Positions 35,600-44,686 of a stretch of 64,000 nt of DNA are shown here, piece by piece (position 1 is the stretch's first letter; each line of letters begins with the position of its first letter). The notes beneath the pieces are model-generated. The model was not told the DNA's origin. It saw only the letters and a list, made by a program, of their open reading frames with translations, and ran no database searches. The position numbers and the translations under genes are program-made. The stretch covers positions 4,310 to 68,309 of the forward strand of contig MU394106.1 in the NCBI GenBank assembly GCA_022578605.1, given 5' to 3'. Origin of the DNA: Camillea tinctor. Lineage: Eukaryota > Ascomycota > Sordariomycetes > Xylariales > Xylariaceae.

Positions 35600-37216
35600 T
35601 CAGTCAAAGGTCTTTCTCGACATCATACCCTCGCCTTCGCTTTTCAGATCGGTCAAGGTCTGCCCGATGGTGCTGATCTTGTTCCTCACTGCTTCCTCTC
35701 GCTCTGCAATCTCGTTTTCGAATTCCTCCATGACTGCTCGTTTGTTCCGCCGGGCAGCCCGAAGTTTCCCCATGACATCTCCAAATTTGTCCAGAAACCA
35801 GTCACCCGCATCCTCCCACTCTTTTACGGGCATATTGGTAAAAAGGTCCATTTGACTCTGTTGATCCTTATCGAGGAAGTGATTGAGCCTTTCCGGCAGG
35901 GTACCCCTGAGTGGTTGCACTACGGATTGCGCTTCGGCTTGGGCGGGGTCAAAGTCGAATTCCTCCTTCTTTAAATCTGCATAGCTCATACTTGATAGAA
36001 TGCCATCATCATAGTCGAGGCTGTATTGGCGTTTCTTTGAACTTGCGTGATGTCTTGCCATTGATGGTTGGTTTTGATGGTGTGCTGTCCCTTCACGAGC
36101 CCCTGATTTCCCTGCTTTGCTTGTGTTGAACAGCTGTCGATTCACCTGAGGTTTAGATTTGATAACGGGCTTAGGTGTAGGCTGTGGGGGAACACTCTCA
36201 GATTCCGACTCGCTTGGTTGAGAAGGCACGGGCATTCTAGCCTCCGGAAATAAAACCGGCCGTCGCGCGTCCTGCATTCTAGCTCTTAAATGTACTGTCC
36301 GTTCTGATCGTCCATCGTCTCTGGCATCTTCTTGTTCGTCATGTGCTTGATGTTTTTGAGGCGACGCCCCGGAGGCTCCAGAGGGGTAGTGCAGTTTTCT
36401 AGTAAGAGAGTCGCGTCGATTCGCCCTAATCGTCAACGCTTTCGTGCGATTCACTCGTTTACCAGAGGGGGTCCTATCCGGAGAAGCTGGATATTGGCTA
36501 TCTTCAGAGGACTCTTCAGGTTCGGGTTCGGGTTCGGGTTCAGGCTCATCAGGGGCAGGCGCCCTAAAATTGCCTCGCTGACTCCTGATATCAAGGGACG
36601 AGGCCCGCCTTGTGTGGGTATTTCCTGGGATATCGACTATTCCATTCGAGCCCATTACAAAGGGGACATGCGGTCGTTGCGCTGGTGGTGCCCTCTCGGT
36701 TTGTGTTGGGCGAGGAAGAGGCAATTCCCGTCCTCGCGGCGGCGCATAGGCAGGGGGTTGAGATTGGGTATAGGGCCGAGTTGTGACGGTCGTACTCGTA
36801 TCAACGTTGCTAGCGGTATCACTGAAGATCGACCCATCTATTGTCGAACCCTCCCAGAACGGCGCTTGGCCCCGACCAATTTGCGAAGGGTCAGAGGAGG
36901 ACGGCCTGCCTCGTGGCGGCGGCACACCGAGAGACGGTGTATCACGGGTGTGACCGGAGTAGGTAGGCACAGGAAAGCGGGCAGCCATGGCCGCAGCACT
37001 CCGGTTGTTATTTGTATCGATCGTGGGCGGGAGTGGGCGTGTGGGTGACGTTTCTCGAGTGGGAGGGGCTGGCTGTGGATAAAGGTGGCGGTTTGGGGGC
37101 ACGAGAGGGCCATCGTAGCCCGAGGAAACGGGTTGTCCGCCAGAATTTATCCCATTGTTAGTCACCCAGGCCTGCATCTTCGTCTTTGACTGGCGCAGAT
37201 GGCTGCTAGGTGGCAT
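35600..37216 (-). CDS. ECM11-domain protein, disordered N-terminus
   Basis: A single exon of 538 codons. The open frame extends to 37264, but that codon is GTG, and the first in-frame ATG is 37216. A further ATG is at 37174. Residues 1-395 are Pro/Ser/Arg-rich and probably disordered, including an EP-repeat (hexanucleotide GGGTTC on the plus strand, about 36521-36546). The last 140 residues (about 399-538) are well structured: LDYDDGILSSMSYADL, then LPERLNHFL, then KEWEDAGDWFLDKFG and a long charged helix with FENEIAEREEAV. This arrangement matches my memory of the fungal ECM11 C-terminal domain. In budding yeast Ecm11 is a SUMO-modified synaptonemal complex protein. Whether this protein has that meiotic role is inference. 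A profile search for the domain would settle the family. Confidence 0.68.
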   Translation of the reverse strand: MPPSSHLRQSKTKMQAWVTNNGINSGGQPVSSGYDGPLVPPNRHLYPQPAPPTRETSPTRPLPPTIDTNNNRSAAAMAARFPVPTYSGHTRDTPSLGVPPPRGRPSSSDPSQIGRGQAPFWEGSTIDGSIFSDTASNVDTSTTVTTRPYTQSQPPAYAPPRGRELPLPRPTQTERAPPAQRPHVPFVMGSNGIVDIPGNTHTRRASSLDIRSQRGNFRAPAPDEPEPEPEPEPEESSEDSQYPASPDRTPSGKRVNRTKALTIRANRRDSLTRKLHYPSGASGASPQKHQAHDEQEDARDDGRSERTVHLRARMQDARRPVLFPEARMPVPSQPSESESESVPPQPTPKPVIKSKPQVNRQLFNTSKAGKSGAREGTAHHQNQPSMARHHASSKKRQYSLDYDDGILSSMSYADLKKEEFDFDPAQAEAQSVVQPLRGTLPERLNHFLDKDQQSQMDLFTNMPVKEWEDAGDWFLDKFGDVMGKLRAARRNKRAVMEEFENEIAEREEAVRNKISTIGQTLTDLKSEGEGMMSRKTFD

Positions 37217-38043
37217 TGGAGGGGGGTTTATGTTCCTGTTGCTCTCCTCCCCTCTTCGCTTCACTTCGCTTTACTTCACTTCTCTTTTCTTCTTAGACAA
37301 ACAAACTGGACTGAGTGAATAGAGTAATATATGGGAGGGGCGGAATGTATAGGTCGTATGAAAAAAAAAAGGGTAAAGGGTTTGGTTGGACGAGTGGTCG
37401 CGTTATTCGATCGTGTACATTATTCGTAAGGGAGCGGAAGTGAGGTAGAGAGAAGACAAGACCGAGATGTTGGGTATTCCGCTACACTACCTACCATCCC
37501 TTCCCCTTTGCGACGAAGTATTCGGAGAACGTGGTGGAAGCTTTTTTCTCACCGTTGTTAACCAGGTATGTGGTCGATGCACGCCGTGAATAAAAATAAA
37601 ATAAGATGGAATAAAACCTTATAGCGGGCGGGATGAATTTAATGTACATATGGAATAGCGGGGCATTGTTGAAGCTCAGGCAGCTAAAGCTACCTAATTG
37701 CATTAATCCAACTTGGAGAGTCGCGTGTGCTTTACATGGTAGACGCGCTCTGGCGCTTTCTAGTGATTTGCACTAACCTAGTGAGTAAAAGGCTTGGCGT
37801 TATGGGTGTACTGATTTACAAGATTTTATGCATCTAACGTACATGTGGTTGCACACCAATGGTAAGGTTCTTATACCTATGGGTTGTAGGCTACCTAGCT
37901 GGCTAGTACCTAGGTACCTAGGTAGGTACTATGATGTAGGTTTAGAAGTTGTAAATAATTGATAAACGCCAATTAAAACCTTCTTTATCTCTAAACCCCT
38001 TCCCCTTTCTTGCCCCTTTCTTACCTGTTTTCTACCAATCGAC
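37217..38043. other. Intergenic, nothing recognised
   Basis: This is the upstream region of the ECM11-domain gene and the 3' flank of the GNAT gene. It contains a TACCTAGGTA palindrome cluster at 37905-37930. No gene was seen. Confidence 0.6.
37905..37930. repeat. TACCTAGGTA palindromic cluster
   Basis: A 26-base stretch made of overlapping TACCTAGGTA-type palindromes. Its outer bases (AGTACC and GGTACT) are inverted repeats of each other. Similar motifs recur in many intergenic parts of the window. Confidence 0.75.
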
Positions 38044-39048
38044 CTAACCGATAGTCTTCTTCATATATGCAACGGGTAAAGGGATCGGAACGCCATCCTG
38101 TGATTTATAAATATAACCAGACGATCGTTTATATGTTTCGTATTTCTGTCGTTCATACCACTCTTCCTTCGTTATCTAAGTGTTTCCCTTGCTGTTAGTA
38201 ATTGCTTTGCTTACAGCAGACAGGTACGCCTACTCACCCTCGAAACCGGGCTTTTGAGCTCCCTTTCGAGAATCTCTACATGTTCAGGGCTCAAGTCCAT
38301 GTCTTTTGACATGGTGTCCAAGGCCATGGTGGTGGCATTCATCGGCTCTTGTGTTGCCAATGTTTCAACTTTGGACATCGCTGCCGTGCCCAAGCCACCA
38401 CCTTGTAGCGCATATGATATGTATAGTTGATGGATCCATACAGTTCCTGGCGAAGGAAGTCCCAACTGCGCATCATCATCTGCATCGTGGATGTCGAGTG
38501 CGACGTGACCGATAGGAAGGAATTTCCTACTCGTTGGTTGTCGCGGTACTAATCGCACTTCCGACGCTGTATCTTCAAGGGGGCTGGATTCCTATGCGGC
38601 TTTGAGTACGTCCATCCGCTGCACGATAGGCTAAACTTACCGACCTTGGGGTATATATCGGTGTGTTTTTGCTCGAGTTCCTCTCGCTCCGGGAGCATAT
38701 CTGAAAAGATCTAGTCTTTTAGGTTAGTCGTGGTATAATGAGCGTCGTCGCCTAGTAAACCTACAATCCAGTAAAATATTCTGCCACCTCTCTTGGCTGA
38801 TTCAACCCAACCCGGTACCTCATCTGACCTCCATCCGCAGGCGATGCGTTGGTCATACATCCTCTCGACGTGATCCGGGTTCAAGTGGTCCCAGGGGATG
38901 AGCTGTTTAACGAAGTGTTATCATGAGCACCCATACTCTCATACTTCTTTCCTACATGCTAGTGGTATAGCCTAGCCCCTATACACAGAATACACCAACT
39001 ACCATTTAGAAAACTTACCTCGACTTTCCACGCATGTTTGGACGCCAT
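38044..39048 (-). CDS. GNAT-family N-acetyltransferase
   Basis: Five exons on the minus strand (39048-39019, 38902-38765, 38710-38645, 38591-38238, 38175-38044) give 239 aa. It is a GCN5-related acetyltransferase of a fungus-specific type. The N-terminus reads KVELIPWDHLNPDHVERMYDQR and CGWRSDEVPGW, then FYWI. The core has IGHVALDI and the acetyl-CoA loop LQGGGLG (about residues 140-146). The last exon carries EEWYERQKYETY, the usual C-terminal strand. Acceptor 38711 (GACTAG) for exon 3 was chosen because it restores a gap-free FYWIIFSDMLPER. The donor after exon 3 is the weak point: homology asks for AAG|GTCGGT at 38644, whereas the better consensus GTAAGT four bases later shifts the frame. 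The substrate is unknown. It may be functional or just damaged at this donor. Confidence 0.8.
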
Positions 39049-39997
39049 AATGGGTTGCAATTGCTACCAAAATGAAACCTTTACTTGATAGATTAACTAA
39101 TTGACGTCTTAGATGATTTAAATAATAGTCCTTTGCGTACTATTGAAATATATTTCTCATTTGTTAACGTAAGTATGTAAGCTTAGTCGATGATTATCTA
39201 CAACTTTGCATTCGGCAAACAGTCATATTGACCTATATCGGACCTTTAATTTAACTAGTAAGAAGAGTTGAGTTGTCTGTAAATTATGTCAAGTTCGCCC
39301 TTTGAATGACCGGTCTTCGGCCATGGTCATGATAGAGGTAAAAAGTATTTTTTTTACCTGATTGACTAATTGCTTGTAACCAACGGCGATAATTCCGCGC
39401 CAAAAGTTCCTACTAAATCGGAATATAGTCAACAAGCGGCTGTTTTCGGCTTGACCCGGCTTGAAGAAACTAAATTTTAACACTGGACGGTCTTTATATA
39501 TTGATTTTAATGTTATGGTATGACACATCTCAACTATAGTATAGGTATTGCGTATATGCTATAGCCTATCAAATGTAGTTTACCCCTGAAAGCCAATATA
39601 GCCCTAAATTGACCCAGCAATTCCGGCTAAATTGATATGTTGCATCCATATGATATATAAAAAACACGAGGACTGTGTGATCCATACCACCGACAGGTTG
39701 TATTACGATTTATATAAACATACGGGGAATTCTGCTCTCTCAAAGCACACAAAGAAAGCATAAATTTACATCTACCTTAGGTACTTATAAGAGTAAGGTA
39801 TATTTGAACTGACAGAAACCTGTATAAATAATTCATAATATAGCGCTTCTATTTGTCAAATTCAATTATCGTTGTCTTAAGAAGTTATTGTAGTGATTTA
39901 CCAGGCCTAGGATAACTAACCTCCCCCCCCCAATGTCTATTAATGCACTTTTTTTGACCAACTAATACGATGTGCGAACGCCTATTCCTTTGCCTTT
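39049..39997. other. AT-rich intergenic, nothing recognised
   Basis: This lies between the GNAT start and the MFS stop codon and is strongly AT-rich. The small frame at 39289-39528 has no coding character. A C9 run lies near 39922. Confidence 0.6.
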
Positions 39998-41945
39998 CTA
40001 TGACTTTTGCTCAGTTTTCTCGTTATCTTTCAACTTCTCCAGTTGGCTATCGTTCGCCTCCACCTTTGGACTGTTTCCCTGGGTTTTTAATCGAATGAAG
40101 GGGGATATTAGGAGACTTAGGGCTGAGAGTGCTATCGACACTTGAAATGTTCTAGTATACTTTAACATCGGGTTATCTATGCCTGCAGGCGTCAACTCTA
40201 TCGAGCTGTATACCGCTGTCGAGATACCCATGACCGCTGTGTTCGAAAGTCTGATGACGACGTTGAAGATGCCTCCCGCCATTGATTGTTGATGTCTAGG
40301 TAGTGATTGCATCACGTACATCTACAAGGTTCGTTAGTACTCATCACTTAAACCAGGGGGGCTTGACAAAGGTAGAAAAATAAATTAAACTTACGTTTGC
40401 GACGTTGAACTGGAGATCCGCGCCAGCTACGTTCAAGATCAAGGCAGGGAATATGAACGCCCAGTAGTTGCTTTCGGGACCCATAAAAGAGAAGAGTAGA
40501 CTAGCGCCGACGTAGCATGCCGCACCGAAGATCATGATGGCCGTGTTGTTGACAACGTGCAGTATACGGGCAGCCACGACGTTCCAGAACAGACCGCCGA
40601 TGGCCATGGGCAGAAGATGCACGGCCACCATGAGAGTAGATAGCTGTTGGAGTTGCTGCATGAAGAAAGCGACCCAGAACCCTGACGATGTAAAACTCAT
40701 CATGCCGAGAAGGACAACGAGGATGATCTGTCCAGCAGTCAGTCGATCAGTCAATGCGTAGGTTATGTGGTATAAAAGGGGGGGTATGTTCCGTATCGGG
40801 ACCTACCAAGCTGAAGTTTCTGTCCTTCCAGATATGCGGGGGCATCAAGGGGTTCGGGAATATCGTCTGCCAGATGACAAAGATGACCAGCAGCACGACA
40901 CCGACCACCAATAATGCAATTACGTGGGCCGTAGCCCACCCATCCTCGGGGCCCAGAGTTAGGCCCGCGGTGAACATTCCAGTGCCGAAGATAGTCAGGA
41001 TGGTGCCGACGTAGTCAAAGTGCTTGAGGCCGGCGAGGCGCTCTCTTAGGGGGGCGCGGTCGAAGTTCTCGACGCTGGGCACGGCCCAGAGGGCGTGGAT
41101 GGTGAAGAGGACCCAGAGCACACAGAGGACGACGAAGGAGGCGCGCCAGCTCGACAGCTGCGTCGCGATGCCGCAGATGATGGTGCCGAAGACGAACCCC
41201 AACGGGTTGCCCGCGCTGAACGCCGAGAACGCGACGTTCTTGCGCCGCGACGGCGTCGTGTACGCCGCCCCTAGGATCCCGATCGCCGGGGGGACCACCA
41301 TCGCCGACGCCAGACCCAGCACCCCGCACACGACCAGCAGCCAGAACGGGTTCTGCGCGAACGCCACGAGCAGCGAGAACGCGCTGAACGCGCCCATCCC
41401 TGTGATGAACATGGTCTTGCGGCCGAGCAGGTCGGCGAGCTGGCCGAGGGCGAGCTGGAACGCTCCGGCTACGAGACTGTGAGACGTGTTAGAGGGGGGT
41501 GTTGTCTGAAAGGGGTGGGGGGAGGGGGGGGGAGAAGTAAGGGAGCTTTGACGTACGAAGTCGACGCACTGATCCATGATATTTGTCCCTGCGTCAGGCC
41601 TAAGTCCCGGGCGACGGGCACGGTGATGATGAGGGCAACTCCGGATAGGAACGAGGTTGTGGCCGTCGCCACGGTTGCCTGGAAAACGAACGATACTTCC
41701 TGGAGGGTGTTCTTGAAGCACTCGGGGCGGTCTCCAAAGTGCGTTTTGATTCTTTGTAAAGTCGACATGCCTTGTTCGGAATCAGCATCGGCCTCGGGAC
41801 CGGCACCGGCGCCGGGCTTGTCATCTTCGTCGTTAAGGGTATTGGACGTCTGAGACGTTGTCTCGGTCTCCTTGCCGCTGCTATCCCCCACGTGTTGCGG
41901 CGCGAGGCCCGTGATTTCCGGAACTTGTTCTGCCGCGCTCGCCAT
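39998..41945 (-). CDS. MFS transporter
   Basis: Four exons (41945-41557, 41476-40807, 40727-40395, 40321-39998) give 571 aa, all joins in phase. It is a major facilitator superfamily permease, a secondary (usually proton-coupled) transporter of the plasma or organelle membrane. The cytosolic N-terminus (1-90) is acidic and low-complexity. The first TM segments follow (ATVATATTSFLSGVALIITV), then the loop motif A GQLADLLGRKTM at about 141-152, a Gly-rich TM4-TM5 region, and further TM segments. The number of TM segments appears to be about 14, as in DHA2-type drug or amino-acid exporters, but I did not do a topology prediction. The C-terminus is charged (KLKDNEKTEQ). Exon 2 is GC-rich. The substrate is unknown. 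Confident as MFS, not as to subfamily. Confidence 0.92.
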
Positions 41946-42967
41946 TGATCTAGGTTAGGAAGCTGTTTGCTCCCCCTTTTCTCCTCCGAACCAACCTCAA
42001 AGGTATCACCTTATTATAATAATGATGTAACTGCAACGTGCGACGTAACGTTTTGTTTCCTAGCGGCACTTTTCCTATACACACGACTTATACAGGCAGG
42101 TTGGTGGACGGTAGATCGAGTTGGGGAAGTTCAGGGGGGGAGGGGGGCGCCGTAAATCGGCCTACATAGGTACATACACTATACACCGCCACTTATGTTG
42201 GGTCTCCTGGATACGCGGATAGCCTTGCAAGAAGGGTTTTAAAAAAACTGCAACAGAAGGTTGATAAAATCGAGCAAGCAGACTCCCTTGCTCTGTGCCG
42301 GGGGGAGAACTCACCTGCACGTTCTAGACTATACAGTATTAGCAGCGCTGCATCACTTGTGGGGACATACTCGGAGCTATCGTCGCCGCTTCGGTCTTTG
42401 CTCACGGCTTCCGTGACTTACACCACATGTGTCCATTCGGATGGGGATGTTGACGGGGGTCGGGAGATCAATTCATCTATTTCCAGTGACCACAGACGAC
42501 GCGGATACGAATTTCAAGTGTGCTAAGTCGAAAAAAATCCTAAATATGTGGTAAGAGTTTTGCTGGCTGGGTCAATTGACTCGTGGCCTGTCGATGGCTA
42601 GGGGATATATTTTCCCGAGTCACGATACTTGGGGCGGCGATCCATGAATTGATATGCACGTAGTATAACCTCGGGGGCTAAAATCTAAAATTGCTCGGTT
42701 CCATCAAAGAGGTTGACTTTTAAGTAATTGGGATTCCCCACATACAAGACAAGTTATCAAGATAATCGAAAGATATTTTGATTACAGGCAAGATGAATGA
42801 ATTTAGGGGATGAAATCTATGTGGTATTCCTGGTATGTCTAGTAACTATAATCCGAACTGTTTACACGACCGCCATCTTAATTAGATGAGAACTCCAACC
42901 GATATCGAAAACCCTTGAGACACGCAACCATAGAGACGAACCCGAGATTCATCTCTCGACTTCTTCA
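41946..42967. other. Intergenic upstream of MFS gene
   Basis: This is the upstream region of the MFS gene and 3' flank of the next gene. It contains a possible small two-exon frame on the minus strand at about 42405-42160 (see findings), which is not supported well enough to call. AT-rich sequence without features lies beyond 42500. Confidence 0.5.
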
Positions 42968-44167
42968 CTAGTGCTTCAGTTGTTTCCTTTTCTTGACCTC
43001 CTCCCTAGCGGTATCATTCTTCCTCTTCTGTCGTGATGAACGAGATGACGAAGAGCCTTCAGGGCCAGTATACATATCTCCTGCCACGAGAATGATTGGT
43101 GCTCCCATCCCCAAGCTAGGCGGGCTAGACACTGAGTCTGGATAATTATTGTGCCAGTCTCCAGCAACAACTATGGTAGGTCGCCTTTGTATATCGGTAA
43201 AGGCCTCACGTGTAAAAGCAGTGAGCTCTCTCAGCCGATTTATATAATCCTGGTCTTCTTGATTACCATCGTCTTCCCGGCCGTCGTCATCCTCTCGGTC
43301 GATATCTTCGACTTCCTCGACTTCTGCCAAGTCTGAGTCGGAATAGGAGCCGGATCTAGAATTGAGCTGGTCGGGTGAACCCTGGGGTGTTGGAGTTCTG
43401 GTTGGGGGTAAACCATGGGGCGTTGTAGTTTCGGCTGGTGGCTGGCTTGGGCCTGATGGGTTCCAGGAAAAGAAGAATCCGTATGGCTCACAAGGACTGG
43501 CCTGGTCAGCATCACGGTAATTGCTATCTTCACTAGCGTTACTATCATCCTCAACGTTATAATACCCCCCGCCCAGGTAGTTCTCTTGTTCTTCGGCTTC
43601 GGTTTCATTGACGGGGTTGCGGTTCTGGCTGTCTATGTTGTGATTTTCTTGGTAGTGGTATTCGTCATGACCCGCACTCCAGTATCCCTCACTGAGAGAA
43701 AGAGCTTTATCGCTCGTGTCATACCCGTACGTGGTTGGTTCCCGCCGGTCGACAACACCATTGAGACCATAGTTTTCATGGCTAGCATCGGTAGCATAGC
43801 TAGGATTGCCATCGGGTTGCTCTATAACGCTCCGCGTATGCGCGATTGCTGCTGGACTCAATAGTCTTCGAGTTGGTGCTATCGCGGGCCTGCCTGGAGG
43901 ACTAGGCTCTGGTGCTGCTCCACGCCAGATACGGGTGTTGTTTTCACCCTCTGGAGGCTCTTGTTTTCGTATGGGTAGGTATTGATTTTGTCTTGCTGAC
44001 ATATAGTCCCTATCGGCTGAAGGCATGTTCGGTCCTTGTGGTTGCAATTGTTCGTGTGACTGAAACCGACCGCCTGGGGCTCTTCGTGGAGTATAGTTGA
44101 ACTGGGAATTGGGATAATGCTCGCCAGTCCTATACATACGGGATTCGGTATGACGGTAAGAACTCAT
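42968..44167 (-). CDS. Disordered protein with C-terminal NLS, unknown
   Basis: A single exon of 399 codons with an ATG in good context. I recognise no family. It is rich in Tyr, Gln, Asn, Pro and Arg at the N-terminus and strongly acidic at about 285-310 (EVEEVEDIDREDDDGREDD). Near the end there is a repeated short motif: TIVVAGDWHNNYPDSVSSP and then PIILVAGDMYTGPEGSSS. The very C-terminus is basic (RQKRKN...EEVKKRKQLKH) and looks like a bipartite nuclear localisation signal. A nuclear protein is inferred. The length of the frame and clean composition support it as a gene. It is transcribed in the same direction as UTP21, which ends upstream of it with a 519-bp gap. Confidence 0.65.
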   Translation of the reverse strand: MSSYRHTESRMYRTGEHYPNSQFNYTPRRAPGGRFQSHEQLQPQGPNMPSADRDYMSARQNQYLPIRKQEPPEGENNTRIWRGAAPEPSPPGRPAIAPTRRLLSPAAIAHTRSVIEQPDGNPSYATDASHENYGLNGVVDRREPTTYGYDTSDKALSLSEGYWSAGHDEYHYQENHNIDSQNRNPVNETEAEEQENYLGGGYYNVEDDSNASEDSNYRDADQASPCEPYGFFFSWNPSGPSQPPAETTTPHGLPPTRTPTPQGSPDQLNSRSGSYSDSDLAEVEEVEDIDREDDDGREDDGNQEDQDYINRLRELTAFTREAFTDIQRRPTIVVAGDWHNNYPDSVSSPPSLGMGAPIILVAGDMYTGPEGSSSSRSSRQKRKNDTAREEVKKRKQLKH

Positions 44168-44686
44168 AATCCCTTTCTGTTTCTATCTGTGGATAGCAAG
44201 TTGCCGTTTTACTCCTGGCTAGTGATGGTAGATGGATCAATAGCGAAACATAGTATGAAAAGAAAGGTGTCATTGATTTTAATACATGATCTATTGTGAC
44301 TGGGACTGGGACTGGGTAGAGACTTGTTGTGGCCTTTGAGGTAAAGTATGCTTTAATATTCCCATAATATACCTACTCTGTCGATACAGTTAGTCATGGA
44401 ATGCTGTGCCTATAAGGTTGTGGTGTGAATAAGAGGCAAACATTCAACAGTGAATGTCCATTATTAAATTTACCCTACCGATAAACATGTGGTCTGCTAG
44501 TCATTTAGAGTTCGCTATTTGGTATCTATGGCAAAAGCGAACGCTAATGGCCCTTCGGTAATTAGCTCATATATAGTGCGCGACAGTATCAAAAATGGTA
44601 GTTTCGACTCGTTAAATGCTACGGAGCAGACTGGAGGTGGGTTAAACGGAATATTTGTGAAGTTTAATTACTAGCATGTCTATCGA
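44168..44686. other. Intergenic, nothing recognised
   Basis: This 519-bp gap lies between two minus-strand genes (3' end of UTP21, 5' end of the disordered-protein gene). It is AT-rich with no visible features. Confidence 0.6.

Noticed and set aside
36332..37048. 238-codon plus-strand frame.
   Set aside because: It is the antisense shadow of the ECM11-domain gene with biased Arg/Gly composition.
38701..38765. GNAT exon 2 donor GTTTAC with acceptor ending at 38701.
   Set aside because: The canonical GTAGGT donor with the GACTAG acceptor at 38711 is in phase and restores a gap-free family sequence.
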